Below are positions 36,113 to 49,041 of a stretch of DNA of 64,000 nt, piece after piece. Source of the DNA: Kryptolebias marmoratus. Taxonomy: Eukaryota > Chordata > Actinopteri > Cyprinodontiformes > Rivulidae. The stretch's first letter is position 1; every line of letters begins with the position of its first letter. The stretch spans positions 20,640,056 to 20,704,055 of the forward strand of contig NC_051449.1 of the NCBI RefSeq assembly GCF_001649575.2, written 5' to 3'. The position numbers were made by a program, and so were the translations under genes. The notes beneath the pieces are model-generated. The model ran no database searches and had not been told where the DNA came from. It saw nothing but the letters and a program-made list of their open reading frames with translations.

Positions 36113-38913
36113 TGGGGGGGCATATAGCTCTGCTAACAGCTGTTCCACCAACAAGCGTGCTAAGACATGAAATACCAGCCAGAATGAGGATGGTCTGTGC
36201 TTGGCAACGTCCTCAGGTGAGTTAAATGCTCTCTATTACACATGATGGGTCGTGAAGGGTTTTGATCATCACAAAACTTCATTAGAGAAGTTGTGGTGGT
36301 TTATCACTGTGGTGGCAGGGTGTGCAAAACGTGGGCCCACGCACACCAGCGTTGCTTAATCATCAAGAATTTAAACAGGACTGGCCTCACGCCTAGGCTA
36401 TGACCGTGATTGTGACGAGGTTATGGAAACAACTTAGCAATTTGAGACAATACTGCCAGTGTGGGTAAATATAGCACAATGAGGGTGCAAGGGAGGACAC
36501 AGAAAAGAGCAGGAAAAACATATTTGGTGAGTACTAATAGCATAACAGTGTCATGAATGCCTTTGTACTAAAGGAGGCTTTCCAAATTTGCTGCAATCTA
36601 GCCTCACTCATACATTTTGTATAGGCCGTGGAGCAAATACTAAGGTCTACATCCAGTGTGAAAAGGGAGATTTAGATTTTGACCCAACAGATTGGAACAG
36701 TTGGAGAACACGTACAGCTACAGGATTTGTTTTAATCATTTAGAAATATCCTTATTATCTAGACTTGGTGTTGCATCTGGTTGTTCGATCTAATCAGAAA
36801 CTCTGGGTATTTCTGTTATTTTCCTCCATCTGTGAAATTTCATCCATTAGCCTCAATATGTATGGGAAACCGATTGATTAAAGCTTGGGGATTATTCAAG
36901 ATTATAAAACCTTTCCAGCTCTAAGCCTATTTTTTTTTCTTTATGCGGAAACTTGCACCAATTCATTTTTTCCCCCAAATGTCTGCAAAATTAGAATTAT
37001 GAGTAGCATTTAGCTCTGCAGGTGAGCTCACAATTGCAGATAACAGTGGCAGTTTAAACTTCTTTGTGTGCTGTGAGAGCAAACCCACACTATCGGGGTC
37101 AAGAATTAAAGCCTTCCTCTGGAGAACCAAACCTCTTTTTCCAATATTACCATGTGCGCACTTGTGGGTAATTGTCTGCTGCTGAATTAAAGCTCAGCGG
37201 CCTTACTCAATTCACAAGCAAAAGACATGAAGTGCTCAGGACCACTCAACTGGATTTGCTGTGACCCAGTTCATCTGAGCGTTCGGCTGCTGCAGCTGCA
37301 GCACAGAGAACCTGGCTTAGCTTTTGCAAATTCCCTTCTAATTGAAGAGACAGCTTACAGAGGGAGGACATAACTTTCAAAGGGCATTTAGGTGGGTGGT
37401 TTATTTTCACTGGAGGTGAGCTTAGTCATCGGATTACTCATCAGGAATGTGGCTTCACCCGGTTTCCTTCTGCTCCAAGCTCGCTGAGCCTCAAGCTGAC
37501 TTCACCACAACGGTCACTAGACTTTTTACATCCAGTCTTAGGCAATCGGCAAGTGTTGCAGCTAGACCTGATTATTTATTCCGCTGGTGAATTCTGTTTG
37601 GGGAGATGAATGGCTTGTGATTTTGAGACATAATTACTACATCCCGCTGTGAATGGATATGCCAGTTTCCTCTCAATAATTGGCCGCAGGATTCCCGGCT
37701 GTGAGATTGCTGTTTGTCTGGTTATGGCAGCTTGTGCTTTCCGGCAGTCCCCGCGGACCAAAAAGTGCTGATTCTGAGTGCTTTTATAAGAGAACTTATT
37801 CTCTCCTAATCGCAAAACGGTCTCCCGTGCCCTTTTTGTGTGTGCATATGTGTGTGTGTCAGCCCCAGTTTGATTAATGTGAACTGGGAGTGCTGAAAGT
37901 GCTGCCAGGCTCTGAGGTGTCACCCAACACTGCTGAATAAATGAACAGAACTAATTGTTTGTTTATGATTTGAAATATTAATAAGATTGAAAATATGAGG
38001 CAGGCGGTTCAAGTCACCATTTGGGACAAATATGCCGTGTGGCTGCTGCAGCTTCAGATAACGGTTCACAGGCAGCACCATAAATGTTTATGGCCACATA
38101 GTTAGACTTTGATGTAATTATATCACCCCCTTAAGAAGGAGAAACAGTGTCTATTTATAATTAAAGCATCTTGCGTAATCTTTTCGGGAAGTTTTCTGCA
38201 ATAAACATTTTGAAGGCAAAATTGCAAAAGATTTCAGCGAAGATAGTAGCTTCCTTTTTTTTTGGAAGAGATGATGAAACACCCTCCAACAGCTTACAGC
38301 ACATCTGCCTCACTTTGCTGCTTGTCATTCACACAGAAAAACAAAAAGAAGTGCTATCACAGTTCTAGTTTGCGGGCCACGAGGACCTTGACTGCAAGTG
38401 AAAGTGGCCTTGATGATTATTAGTGAGTATGATTGCACTTCAAGGATCCTCAAGTTCCAAGCTGACAAGTATTCCCGAGCCACTGATTAATGGACTATTA
38501 CACAGTATGTTCTGCTCTAGAGCCACTAAGAGGAAGCATTAATGTTTCCGCAGGCTGTGTGATAATCACTACAGTGCTCGTGTATGAGCCCTGGAAATCC
38601 AAAACGAGTGGCTGTGCTGAAATGTCGCAGCTCTGGTGGGCCTCATCAGGATTTCTGCTCGCTGCCTCTTTAATGCTGTGAGTTTAAGGAGGACGACGCT
38701 AAATAGGGAGACTAAATCCCAACTCCCTTGTGGTGCAAACCCCGGGCAAAGTTTTGTTTACGCTCTGCTTTATCAGGGATCTGGGAAGCATTGTAAATTC
38801 TTTGCATCTCCTCTTTCATCTCTATGCAGCACCTTGATCCTTGCAGCGCCATTAGTGCAGCAGCGGGAGCGAGAGATTCGGGTGAAGAATTGCAGCCTTC
38901 TGGTTGCAGTGCT

Positions 38914-38940
38914 CTGTGTGTGTGTGTGTGTGTGTGTGTG
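38914..38940. repeat. (TG)n microsatellite
   Basis: About 13 uninterrupted TG units. Cys/Val or Thr/His runs in translations across it are artefacts. Confidence 0.95.
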
Positions 38941-39500
38941 CGGAGAGAGCAGGTGCACAAGCACAACTCATTATAAAAAGATTCAATGTAAATCCAGAAG
39001 CCTCTGTTGTTGTTATCCTTGGTAACGAAGCATTCCTCACAGTGTTATTGTGCAGTGCGCAGCTCTCAGAATGAAATAAGAAGAGGGTGTTGATTATGGC
39101 TGATAGAGGGAAATAAATGGCCAAGTTTAAAAAAATACTCTGAAGCATCTCATCAGTAACTTCATTTGGTTGTGTTGCACAACAAATACTAATTTAGAGT
39201 AACGAAACAAAACTAGCTTGCCGATAAAAAAAAAGATGAATGACTCATAGCAGGAACATATAATGTTTCCTCACTTCATTTTTAATCATTTGTAGGAAAA
39301 CTTAAAGTGGATTTAAATGGCTTTTGTTTTATTTTGGCAACGTCAGTCAAAGTTTTTCACTCATTAGGTCAAAGTTCCCCCAACTCACGTGGTTTCACTG
39401 ATGAAATGTGATCACTCCATCCTTCTTGACCATATTGTTATTTTTAGTTGGTAGTTTATGCTGATTGAGTCAAATTTCCACCCTGTCAGAACTAAAATAC

Positions 39501-40536
39501 TGGCCATTTTGAAGTAGGGTGATATGCAAAACGTTTTGAAGAATTAAAATTTTACCTGTTGAAGATGGTTCGTTGAACGACCTCAGTTTGGACGAATAAA
39601 ATTTAATTCTGACAGGACTGATGAGCTAACGGCTAGTCTGAATAAAGCTAAGGCTAAAGTGGATTGCTGCAGTCTTAAATCAATTAACCCTCTCAGGCTC
39701 AAATTAAGTTTTAGTAACAGGAAAAATCAGATATTTGGGAAAATTATCATCTGAGTAAAATAAGGCTCATAAAATATGAATGTGGAGTAATTAGGTATAT
39801 GCAATTCGCAGTTGCAGATCTGCAACGTCTGCCTTGAGAGGGTTAAACATTTCGACAGTATTTGTAATTGCAAATAGCAGCAAGCTGTAGCTAATGAGCT
39901 AATAATGGCTTATTTGAAAGGATGCACCTCTAAGGTGGATTTTCCAGTTTTAAACCAACTTGAAACATCAACATTTTATAACAGTTCATACAAAAGGTAG
40001 TATTTCAACCTTTACATCGCTGCCAGCTTAGCATTTTATAGTTATTTTGGCAGAAATATTTTGAAATTCCATCCGGATTAGATCTCAGACTGCACCCAAA
40101 GTGTTACTGTAATGGTGAGCTGCCAGGCTGAAAAAGTAACAGAAGAAACAGATGACTAAGAAATATGTAATAAACTGAAAAGACTTTGGCAAAAATAAAC
40201 AAGATAACTGAAACATACTGATTACATATACATCAGGAACCTCCAAAACTGTGACAATTACATCTTACTGCTGTTTGCGCTCTCATATAATCACAGAATT
40301 CTATGTAAATAATTGCGAACAGAGAAAGTGATGGTGGTGTAAATTTGCATGGACTGCTATGAAATTTTGAAGATGGGAGCTGTTTTAAGACGGCAGTAAC
40401 CCACTTTGGTGTTTAGACTTTGGCCAGTCCTGTCAGAAAAAAAACTATTTCTCCAAGCTGAGATTGTTTAAAGAGCTCTGTATCTACAACAGAAATATAT
40501 TAACTATTCATAACTTTCATAAGGATAAAATGGCTG
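39501..40536. mobile_element. Complete inverted-arm (foldback-like) element, about 1.04 kb
   Basis: The left arm runs from tggccattttgaagtagggt to about 39,690 (...taaagtggattgctgcagtc). The right arm runs from about 40,375 (agatgggagctgttttaaga...) to ggataaaatggctgg at 40522-40536. Over some 170-190 bp they are diverged reverse complements, including the gacctcagtttgg/ccaagctgaga core and the gctaacggctagtc region. The arms enclose about 680 bp with no open frame. This is the clearest full copy of the family. Confidence 0.7.
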
Positions 40537-40539
40537 GAA

Positions 40540-43350
40540 AATCTCTTTTCAAGGCCTTATCGATGATCAATTATTTGCTTGACCATGAAGCCTTTTTTGA
40601 TGATACCCGTCTGTGTGGGTCAGCCAGAGTTTGAGTCCAAAGGAGCTGTGGCTGAAATATCCGTTTGATCTTTTAACATAAAAATAGGCACATTTCAGAG
40701 ATGCACCACTGAAGGCTCTAAAAATCTCAGCAGTGCATCAATGTGAGGTGGAAAACAGCTCAAAGTTCTCTTTATTCAGACAGTGATGTCTCTAACCTCA
40801 TTTGGTTCGCCATCATACTTTGCCTAATTGGTGACACATCATTTGATGTCTTATCATCATTCCAGTCAACATTAGACCCCTTATTACTGTTGGCAGAGCA
40901 TAACCCCACCCTTAATTTCCCAAATTAACAATCCTTTATGCTAATTGAATGGGCTTCTAATAGCTCTCAGAAGACAGTGTCGAGATTGAAAGGGAGAAAA
41001 GCTCCAAAACATTTCTGTGCCCTCCCACATCTCCCGTGAACAGAAGGAAATTTTCTTTAAACCACTAAAAACATTTGTGGACGGCAGATCAGGAAAAGGA
41101 GCTAATGAACTTATTGTCACTTTGGGATTTGAAAAAAACAAAAAACCAAACACACCTGAAACATGACCCCAAGCTGAAGTGTGACGATCAATAACCTGTC
41201 TCCTGCGTAGCGACTTCATAACAAACAGGGCTGAAAAGAATTGACGCTGTACAGTTAGTTCCCCAGGAAGAGCTCCCTCTTGGCTTTTAAAGCAAGCTGT
41301 CTGAGTCGTTCTTGACATATTGTTAGCTATTATTCCTGATGCTTCCCGAGGGGGCGTTGTCTCTATAAAGTCTTATTCCTTCACTGAGCCACCAGCATGC
41401 TTGTTAAACACACACACACATTAGTCTAAACTCGTGTTTCCTCAGAGGCCCACCAACACACAGCTCCTGTTTATCACTCAGGCCCGTCCCTCAAACATGT
41501 GCACAAAGCTGCTTGCACACATGTACTCACCTGCTCTGCCCTGAGATAGAACCTCTCCGAGTAATGGGTGTCACTCGGAATTGGAAAAGTTCCGACCTAG
41601 AATCCATTAGCAGAGAACACATGCAAATCAGCCCCGTACTAAATACAAATAAAAATATCCTAAGACAGTAAATCTTTCAAAACAAAAATCTGACAAGGGG
41701 TTAACCTTGATGCTGCAGTTGAATAACCCAAGCTTAATATTGATGCATGTATTCCAACGCATATTTGTCAAAAAGAACTTTGTTGGAACAATTTTCCGTA
41801 GGTCAGGAGAGGTTCCCAAACTATTTAACTTCTGACCCACAAAACAAAAACTTAACTGTTGCAATAACATTTTCACATGGTTTATTTCAAAGCAAATAAT
41901 TTCATTTCAAAGAGCTTATTTCAAGAGACACAAAAATCAAGTAAATTAAAGAATTTCAAAATTCAAGATTCTGGATTAATTAATGGTTTTGAATTTACAC
42001 TGAACCACATGAAAAGTTGTGACCCATCACAATAATTGGCATTATTTCTTCAGTCTCCTTTGGATATTGCCATAAAACCTTCAGCAAATTATTCAGACCT
42101 TGTTCAGTGGTCCAACTGAACTGCTTCAGACACAGCAGCCATAAACAACATCAAAGACAAACCATTTATATTGAAATATTAATATATAGTAATATACAGT
42201 CAGTTTACAGACAATAAGATTCTAAAATCAAGAGTGGTATTAAAATGATTTAGTAAGGTTATTTATTTGGTAGCCTGAAACTTTATTTATTGATTTTAAA
42301 TTAGGTGCCAAAAAAGAAAGAAAGAAGGAAAAGAAAAAGAAAATGTAAGCTATTTGACTGAACTGGTCATTACAACAGACAAAGACTCTAATGACCCTCC
42401 AGAGGGAGAGGAGTGAGATTAATCTGCAGGTGAATTTAACCACATAAACGGAGCATCTCATGCAGCTTAAAGGTTGGAGCTCCACCACTCTTCAGTTCTG
42501 AACTGAGAAAGCTCCTCAGATGGGAAATGAAACAACTACAACTACACAATAGATGTCCACATGCTTTTTTGGATTAGCAAAAATGTGAGATGTCCAGATG
42601 CATGAAGCTGTGTGTATGCATGAATCCAAGCAGGTTTCCTCTGTACATTCGGATCAACATGGATTAGAGCACACACGAGACACCACCCTTCACACGCCTT
42701 CATTGAAATATGCAAAAATGCACATTGTTATGAAAAAGATTCACCGATAAGACATTGATGGGCCCCGTGAGGTGTTCTCAATAGATGTACCAGAATTATC
42801 CTGTATTGCACATATCTGTTCACAGTTCAATATTAGGTCATGCTGCCCTCTAAGAGATACGGCTCTCAAGTTATGACAAAACCAGAGTTGTTCTGTCTTA
42901 CTGATAAGCTTTGTTCAAATGAGCGCTCTGACAATCTGAAGTCAGTCAGACAGATTCTACCGCTCAGATCTGTCTCATCCCTGTGATGTTCTGCTTGACA
43001 TTTCTTTTGTAATAAATTATTAAAGATCAACAAGCTGTGTCTTCCTGTCTCCCTTATCTGTATGTCACAACACGCATGTGATTTTCCTACCTGCATGATT
43101 AAAACTCACAAATCACTGTTGGCACACTTCTGAGGCTGAGGCATTTCAAACTTTACACCTGTTTATTGACATAATTACTATGAATTCAAAGGCACTCTGG
43201 GGCTTGACAGAAAACTCAAAAGTGTAATTTAACCAACAGAAAACAGAAAGTCACTCACTTTAACCACCAACTAGTAATAATGCCACGAAGACAGGCTGTT
43301 GATTGATGGCGTAAAAGCTCATTGTGCATCAGGAGATTATTATTAAAATA
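40540..43350. other. No gene recognised
   Basis: Non-coding. A 125-codon minus-strand frame at 40941-41318 has no recognisable motif. A purine-rich tract (a/g only, about 30 bp) lies near 42,312-42,343. Confidence 0.4.
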
Positions 43351-43351
43351 A

Positions 43352-43610
43352 TTAAATGAATTTACTCACCAACAAGCCTGCCTTCCCACACTGTACCAGC
43401 TTGTAGTTTGTTCCCAACCTTGCCACAATGTTGGTTAGCTGCATTTGCACATCATGTATTGTATAATTTGTCTGTTGAATAAAAATGCTTCCCAGTAACA
43501 CCAATATATTCATCCTATGGTGGTGCTTTTTTAAGCAATGCTTGCAGTCGATAGCTCCAATTAGATCAGGAAAACTGGCTCTTGCTGCAAATTGCGCTCC
43601 TTGCTGTGTT
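43352..43610 (-). pseudogene. Harbinger (HARBI1-like) transposase fragment
   Basis: Minus-strand translation gives QQGAQFAARASFPDLIGAID, then CKH, and further on TIHDVQMQLTNIVARLG. These match the F-A-x-R-x-x-FPxVIGAIDCTH block, with its first catalytic Asp, and the INVQ...TNVVARWPG block of PIF/Harbinger transposases. The stretch expected between and after them is altered (the GST-D motif is not recognisable), so the protein would not be functional. The open frame continues upstream to 44,074 (240 codons in all), but that part shows no clear similarity. Confidence 0.7.
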
Positions 43611-44099
43611 GCGCTCCAACAACAGCAGCAGCTCAGAGCCCTCGGAAACCAGCTGATGAGCCGGTCATCGGAAAATTCTCTTGTTCTCTGAATGAATACA
43701 CTCTTTGCACTGCGCCATTTGCAATAATGATTACAATACTCCTGAATTACTCTTAATAATATTAATAATCCTTGAATAAGGCAAAAGCCATTTTTGTTAA
43801 AAGGTATTTTCTGCTCCACTTTGCACATGCAACTATCCACATAATATTCACATATGTAGCTGCATATTTGTGGATGTATAAATTGTTCATCATGTGACTC
43901 TGGTGTGTACATTATTTGTTTTTGTAATATTAACAGTTTCCCAGTATCCCGTCTTAGTGTCACCAACAGACTAAAATAGCTATATAACGTGCGTTCACCA
44001 GCTGTGCATTTTTCCACAGTCATGTCTTCACTGATACAACTAACGTTTTGTGTGGAAAAGGGTGAATGCCACATTTGTCCACCCTTTGTACACGAGAGG

Positions 44100-44170
44100 C
44101 CTGGTGCCTATCTCCAGAGGTCAACGGGTGAGAGGTGAGGTGAGGTTCATCCTGGACATGTCCTCTCACA
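44100..44170 (-). repeat. Antisense fragment of the SINE-like repeat
   Basis: ggtgcctatctccagaggtc, then gggtgagaggtgaggtgagg and catcctggacatgtcc, are the reverse complement of the 3' segment of the 10.3- and 11.1-kb copies. Confidence 0.65.
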
Positions 44171-44179
44171 AACTACACT

Positions 44180-45830
44180 ATAAGCCCTTCAGCTGAGGTC
44201 CTCATATTGCACAGAAAATGTTGTATTTTGGATAAATGTCAATGTTTTAGGCAAGGTACATCCTTCTTTATCTCAAAGTAGCAAAAATGTCATTTCAGCA
44301 TCATATCACCTTTGTTGAGACTGCTCTACAGACCAGGAGGAGCTTTGGCTTCATGGCTGTGGTGTCATCTTTATCCTCCTGTCCATATTGAAAGATTCTG
44401 TAGCATAAACATAGAGACTTTTTAAAACCATATACATAAAAGTCATGTTGCAGTGACCCATCAATAACGTTACTCGATCTCATGCTATGCTATGCTAACT
44501 CTGTCTGCCCTACCATTCTTGTCTTTTTTATGCGTCTTTTTAGAGCTGTGTGTCAGTGGTGTATTCCTTTGTGTTTTTAGCAAATGTATCATGTAAATAT
44601 AATGTTCATAATATCATGTGTGTTGTTCAAGTAAACACAGAATTGTAAAAGTACAACACTGTATTTTTCTTTTTCTTTTGGTACTGTGCAGTTGTGTGCT
44701 GTGCCCGGTCACATGATGTGCACCAATATAACACCAACATGTTCTACTTGTCATTCGTTCCACAAACATAAACTTGGGGAAAAAAAACTGATGTGCAAGT
44801 TGCTGTTGTGGGTTTGGTTTTGGACTTTACTTGAAGTTGAGGAGACGAGAAGACACACTGTCAGACGGAGATCTGTCAGAGCAGAGCAACAGAGAGCACT
44901 AGCAAGAAGAAAAAGATGATAGTTGCAGACATTACCACAGGTTCATGAAAGAACTGAGACAAGAAGAGGCTGGTGAACACCACAGATGTACCGCAACAGT
45001 GTAGTAAAATACAAAACATTGCGACAGTACTACAAAGTGAATGAAAGTATTTTGATGGATTTTGCGTCTCTCCTTTAATGAATGCACAAAGTATAGTCTG
45101 TGCTTCTGGTTGAGACACTATTTTTCATTGAACATAAGCCTTTAGGATTTATTTTGAAGCTCTGAAAAGGTTTGTTCAAAAGCTCAGGGGTTAAGCACTC
45201 ACAGGTTAAAAAAAAAAAAAAGAATCAGTACTTTAAAACCTGAGTCCTTGGAGTGTAAATGACTGAAAGTACGGATGACAGTGAAACTGCTGCGATCTTA
45301 TCCAAGGGGCAACTGTCAGCATCAAAGTAAAACTGTCTGTTTTTGTCGTTACGTTTCCATGTCTTATTGTTTTCTCATGCCAGGTTAAAAACTACGTTTG
45401 CTTAAAAGAACTTTCATTCTGTCTGTTCTTGACTTTACATTTAAATTTTTTTTTTTTTTTTCTGTTGGAATATTATATTTTTTACATCTTAATAAGATCA
45501 AAGTGATCACTGCACAAACAGTGATGGTTTCAAAAATAGTGCTGCTGGGCCTCCACTTTCATCTATTGAAGTGCCCCAAAGGTTGTCTGTAAAAACAATT
45601 CAAAACACGCAGAAAGTAGCAAACAATTTTTAAACAATGATTCTGATAATCGCAAGCTACTATTTTTACTCCAGCTCTGTACTGCTCCTTCAGTTTTTTC
45701 CACTATTATTGCAACAACACGCCTCTCAAGAGATTTATACACCTTTGGCTGTTACACATACGATTGCCTCCTCAGACTACAGCGATTTCAGCTGTTTTAG
45801 CCGCTGCCATCGAGAGGCGGGTGATAATGT
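44180..45830. other. No gene recognised
   Basis: Short open frames and homopolymers only (A-run near 45,210, T-run near 45,430). Confidence 0.45.
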
Positions 45831-45839
45831 TTTCACTCG

Positions 45840-46165
45840 TGTCTGTGCGTAGGTGTTTGTTTGTCTGTTTAGCGAAATATCTCATGAACCACTGGGCAGA
45901 TTTTAATAAAACTCTCAGAAAGTAAACAATGGATGTACCTCTACAACTGATTAGGTTTTGGAGTCAACCCTAATTAGGATGGCTGCCACAGAAAAGCAAC
46001 CTCAGAAAACACACAAATGGCTCCAACTCAGTAAACTGTTCAGAGATTTGGGTTGAAATTTGTTGTGGAAGTAGCTGAGAGTTATCCCCACACATACTCC
46101 AAGTGCTAATAGAAAGTGCGAGATTGTGCGGTATTGTGTGAGATTGCGGGAAATGTTATTTTCCT
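45840..46165 (+). repeat. Interspersed repeat (same family as 31.96 and 63.56 kb)
   Basis: Contains tatctcatgaaccactgggc, tgtacctctacaactgatta, and gaagtagctgagagttatcc. This is the best preserved of the three copies at its 5' side. Confidence 0.7.
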
Positions 46166-46169
46166 GGCT

Positions 46170-49041
46170 TGACTAAAATGGCTACAAGTATGTAATTTCT
46201 CAATACAAAATGATCTTAGTTTAAAACTAAGTGAAATACATTCTTTAAAAGACAACATTTAATTTAGTTTTGTAATTTTTTCATAATTTTGATTCTAAAA
46301 GTAAAATCAATTAGATATTTTCATCTTCCTTCTCGTCTTGTGAAATCCTCGGTGCTCAAACCAAAATTTGAAGCGAAAAGTTGAAACTTTTACAAACTAA
46401 TTCACAGATGAGGTTTAAATCCCTAAATTAAAATTTGCTCTTCAAGTCAGAACCACTCAGACTGATTCCTTTTTGCATTTTCTCCGCATCCAACGCTCCC
46501 CCCACAGAGTTACACTGGACCGCTTCCAACAGCACGGCACGACATTTTCACACCCAGATGCCGAATATTTGCTTGTTTAAAAAATTTAGAAACACAGCAG
46601 ATGCTCACTCGCAGACCCAAGGAATTAACCCCTTGCTGGGATTTGGTCCAGATCTTCCTCGCAACATTTCCCCCCACAGTCAAATTTAACTCAGTTCAAG
46701 CTTTTTTTTTTTTTTTTAAAAAAAAGGTTTTGGCTTGAAGTACTTCCAGCTCCCAAACTTTCTTTGAACTTTTTAAACTGAGAACATAAAAATGGGAAAG
46801 GCCAGGTGGTAAAAACTGAACTGTAAAGGATGATGATACCACAAGGGGGACTAGATTAGCCAATACTCGTGTTATGTTTGATAACTCAATAAAAGACTTA
46901 CAGCCTGGAGACGAGGCTGTGTCTGAAAACTGGCAGCAACACTGAAAAATCAATGTTTAAGCTCAAAGGCTGCCTGTTGGAAGTGGTGCTAAAACTTGTA
47001 ATGAAGTCAACGCCTTGAGCACAGTTTGAAGCTTCGCCAATCGATTCCGCGCCACATAAACTGACTTTGGCGTGCTTTTTCAGCGCGGTGCGTCATACAG
47101 TAATGTACATAACTGAGAGCAGCAGGGGCTGAAGTGTGCTCAGCATCTTATCTCACAATCAAAACCGCATCAGCCGCCTCGTTCACATTCATTCTGAATG
47201 ACAGCATCAGGGAAAATCGTGTCTGCCTTTAATCTCAGGAGAAACACGTCTGGTGCATCTTGATGATCTTTTTTAAAAAAATTTTTTTATTTCTGAGAGC
47301 TGGCTCAGATGCTAGCCTAATCAAAGCAGCACCACGATGCCAGCCTGTGTCACCAACGTCAACAACCCTGAAGGGATTAAAGTTGATTTCCCTTTTGGCT
47401 GGTGTCAACCCCTCAGAGGATCTCTGCTCGTTGCGGTGCTGGGTCCCTCGTTGCTGATACCTGCTGTTGTTTGATGCTGGGCATGTCTCTGCAGCTACCC
47501 GCTCATCCATCACTGTAACTGTGAATGGCGTGTTGGGACACAGAGGAACAGAAGAAGGCTACTCCAGACCCTCCCTTCCCTCACTATGTACTTAGTAATC
47601 TGTGCCGACGTTGTTCCCTGAATGGAGAATGGGGACCTTGTGTCCTGAGCTTCCAGATGGGCAAAAACAACTCAGCACACAACGCTCGGATTCTCAAGTG
47701 GGATAGAGGGTAAAAAGTGGAGGAAAAAAAAAAAATCAGATACTTAGAGTATTTTTATTGAACGCCAGTGTTCTGTGTAAAAGATATTTTGAAATATATC
47801 TTCTCCAAAGCCCAGTAGTAATTTAGAATTTACTGTACTTTTGTAACAATTTAAACTTACAACACACCACCGATTCAATGTAGAAACTGTAAAAGAAGAG
47901 ACCAAGATCAAGAGAAATGTTGAAGCTGCTGCCAGTGGCTCATTGGGGTCACCATGGTAACCACACATCTACCTCTTATTAAGACAGACAGAAGCACAGA
48001 GTGAAAAGTAAGCCTCAGCCACTGTGCAAAAACTATTGTATTGTTTGTATTGAAAAAAAATTCTTGAAACAGAAGGTGCAGAAGTGTCAAGTGATTACAT
48101 GTCAGATTTTAAGTGTCTACAGCAGTTTATGTAGGAGATATGACAAGTTAAAAAGATGCTTCACTTGCAGTTTTGAAGAAAAACTTTGGATTTAGTGAAA
48201 GTCAATGAGAGTTTGGATGTGTACACTCTGTACTCTGAGGGATTTGAGCAAAAACGCCCTACAGCAGTGAGAGACACACTGAGTAAAAAGAGACAGACTC
48301 CTATGTTTTGATGGATAAACTGTATGAGGTGTAAAGTCTGTGGGCGTATAAAAAGTCTGATTGCAAAAAGTTTAGACAACTCAAAGGTAAAAGTGTAAGA
48401 CATCATCACACTCTAAGTTTGAACATTCTGTTCTAAAATCATCAAAATCCTAAATTACAATTGTGAAAATTCATAAAAAATATCAAACTGCCAGTTCGGT
48501 CACGTAATGTCTAGGTTTTTGTGACCCATTAAAACTTTGAATTACGTTTCTGCAATGAAGTATGTCTGAGCTGTAGAGCTGCACAAACTGCTGGGTTTTC
48601 TCGTGTTTCATTAAAATCTTGTTGTGTATGTGTAATTCTTTTAAGGGTATTTTTTTGCAATTGTTGCCTACACCGTGTGATGTACTGCTATGAAAAGTCA
48701 TAGCACAATGTTTCCAGTCAAGCTGTTGCTTTGTACGTTTTTTTTCTGCTGCCGAAGGAGTAGTAAATCAAAAGTCATGATGGTAATGAAAGAATACCAG
48801 CTGAATAGTAATAAAGGTGCTTTAATGCTGATGCATTGGCACCTTTAATTACTAAGAACGTTTAGTGTAAAAGTAAATTCATAAAATTACACAGAAATAA
48901 TAAAAACACATTAAATTTAATTGTACATTGTGTATGTACAGCACACTCTTGAACAACATATCAACCACATTACACAATAAGGTCCAGCTAACCAACAAAT
49001 CAAGCCTGTCTGTGGCAGAAGGGAAATTATAAAGCATCACA
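46170..49041. other. No gene; includes likely brinp 3' UTR at right
   Basis: No exon or repeat family recognised. A T/A homopolymer palindrome lies at about 46,702-46,726. The portion next to 49,041 should be the brinp 3' untranslated region on the minus strand, of unknown length. Confidence 0.45.
47754..47759 (-). promoter_or_regulatory. brinp2: Possible brinp poly(A) signal (AATAAA)
   Basis: The minus strand carries AATAAA here, about 1.28 kb past the brinp stop codon. An ATTAAA variant lies nearer, at 48,916-48,921, and could equally be used. The motif is common by chance in AT-rich DNA, so this is only a candidate 3' end. Confidence 0.2.

Larger units (their letters stand above)
33170..39495. 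other. Largely unique non-coding stretch; candidate regulatory DNA
   Basis: Few recognisable repeats across about 6 kb and no exon found. It includes a hairpin at 36071-36112 and a (TG)n tract at 38914-38940. The section 37,060-38,700 is compositionally balanced, has few long homopolymers, and looks like slowly evolving sequence, but this cannot be tested by eye. Confidence 0.35.

Noticed and set aside
38712..39025. Open frames with Cys/Val or Thr/His runs
   Set aside because: They are produced by the (TG)n microsatellite.
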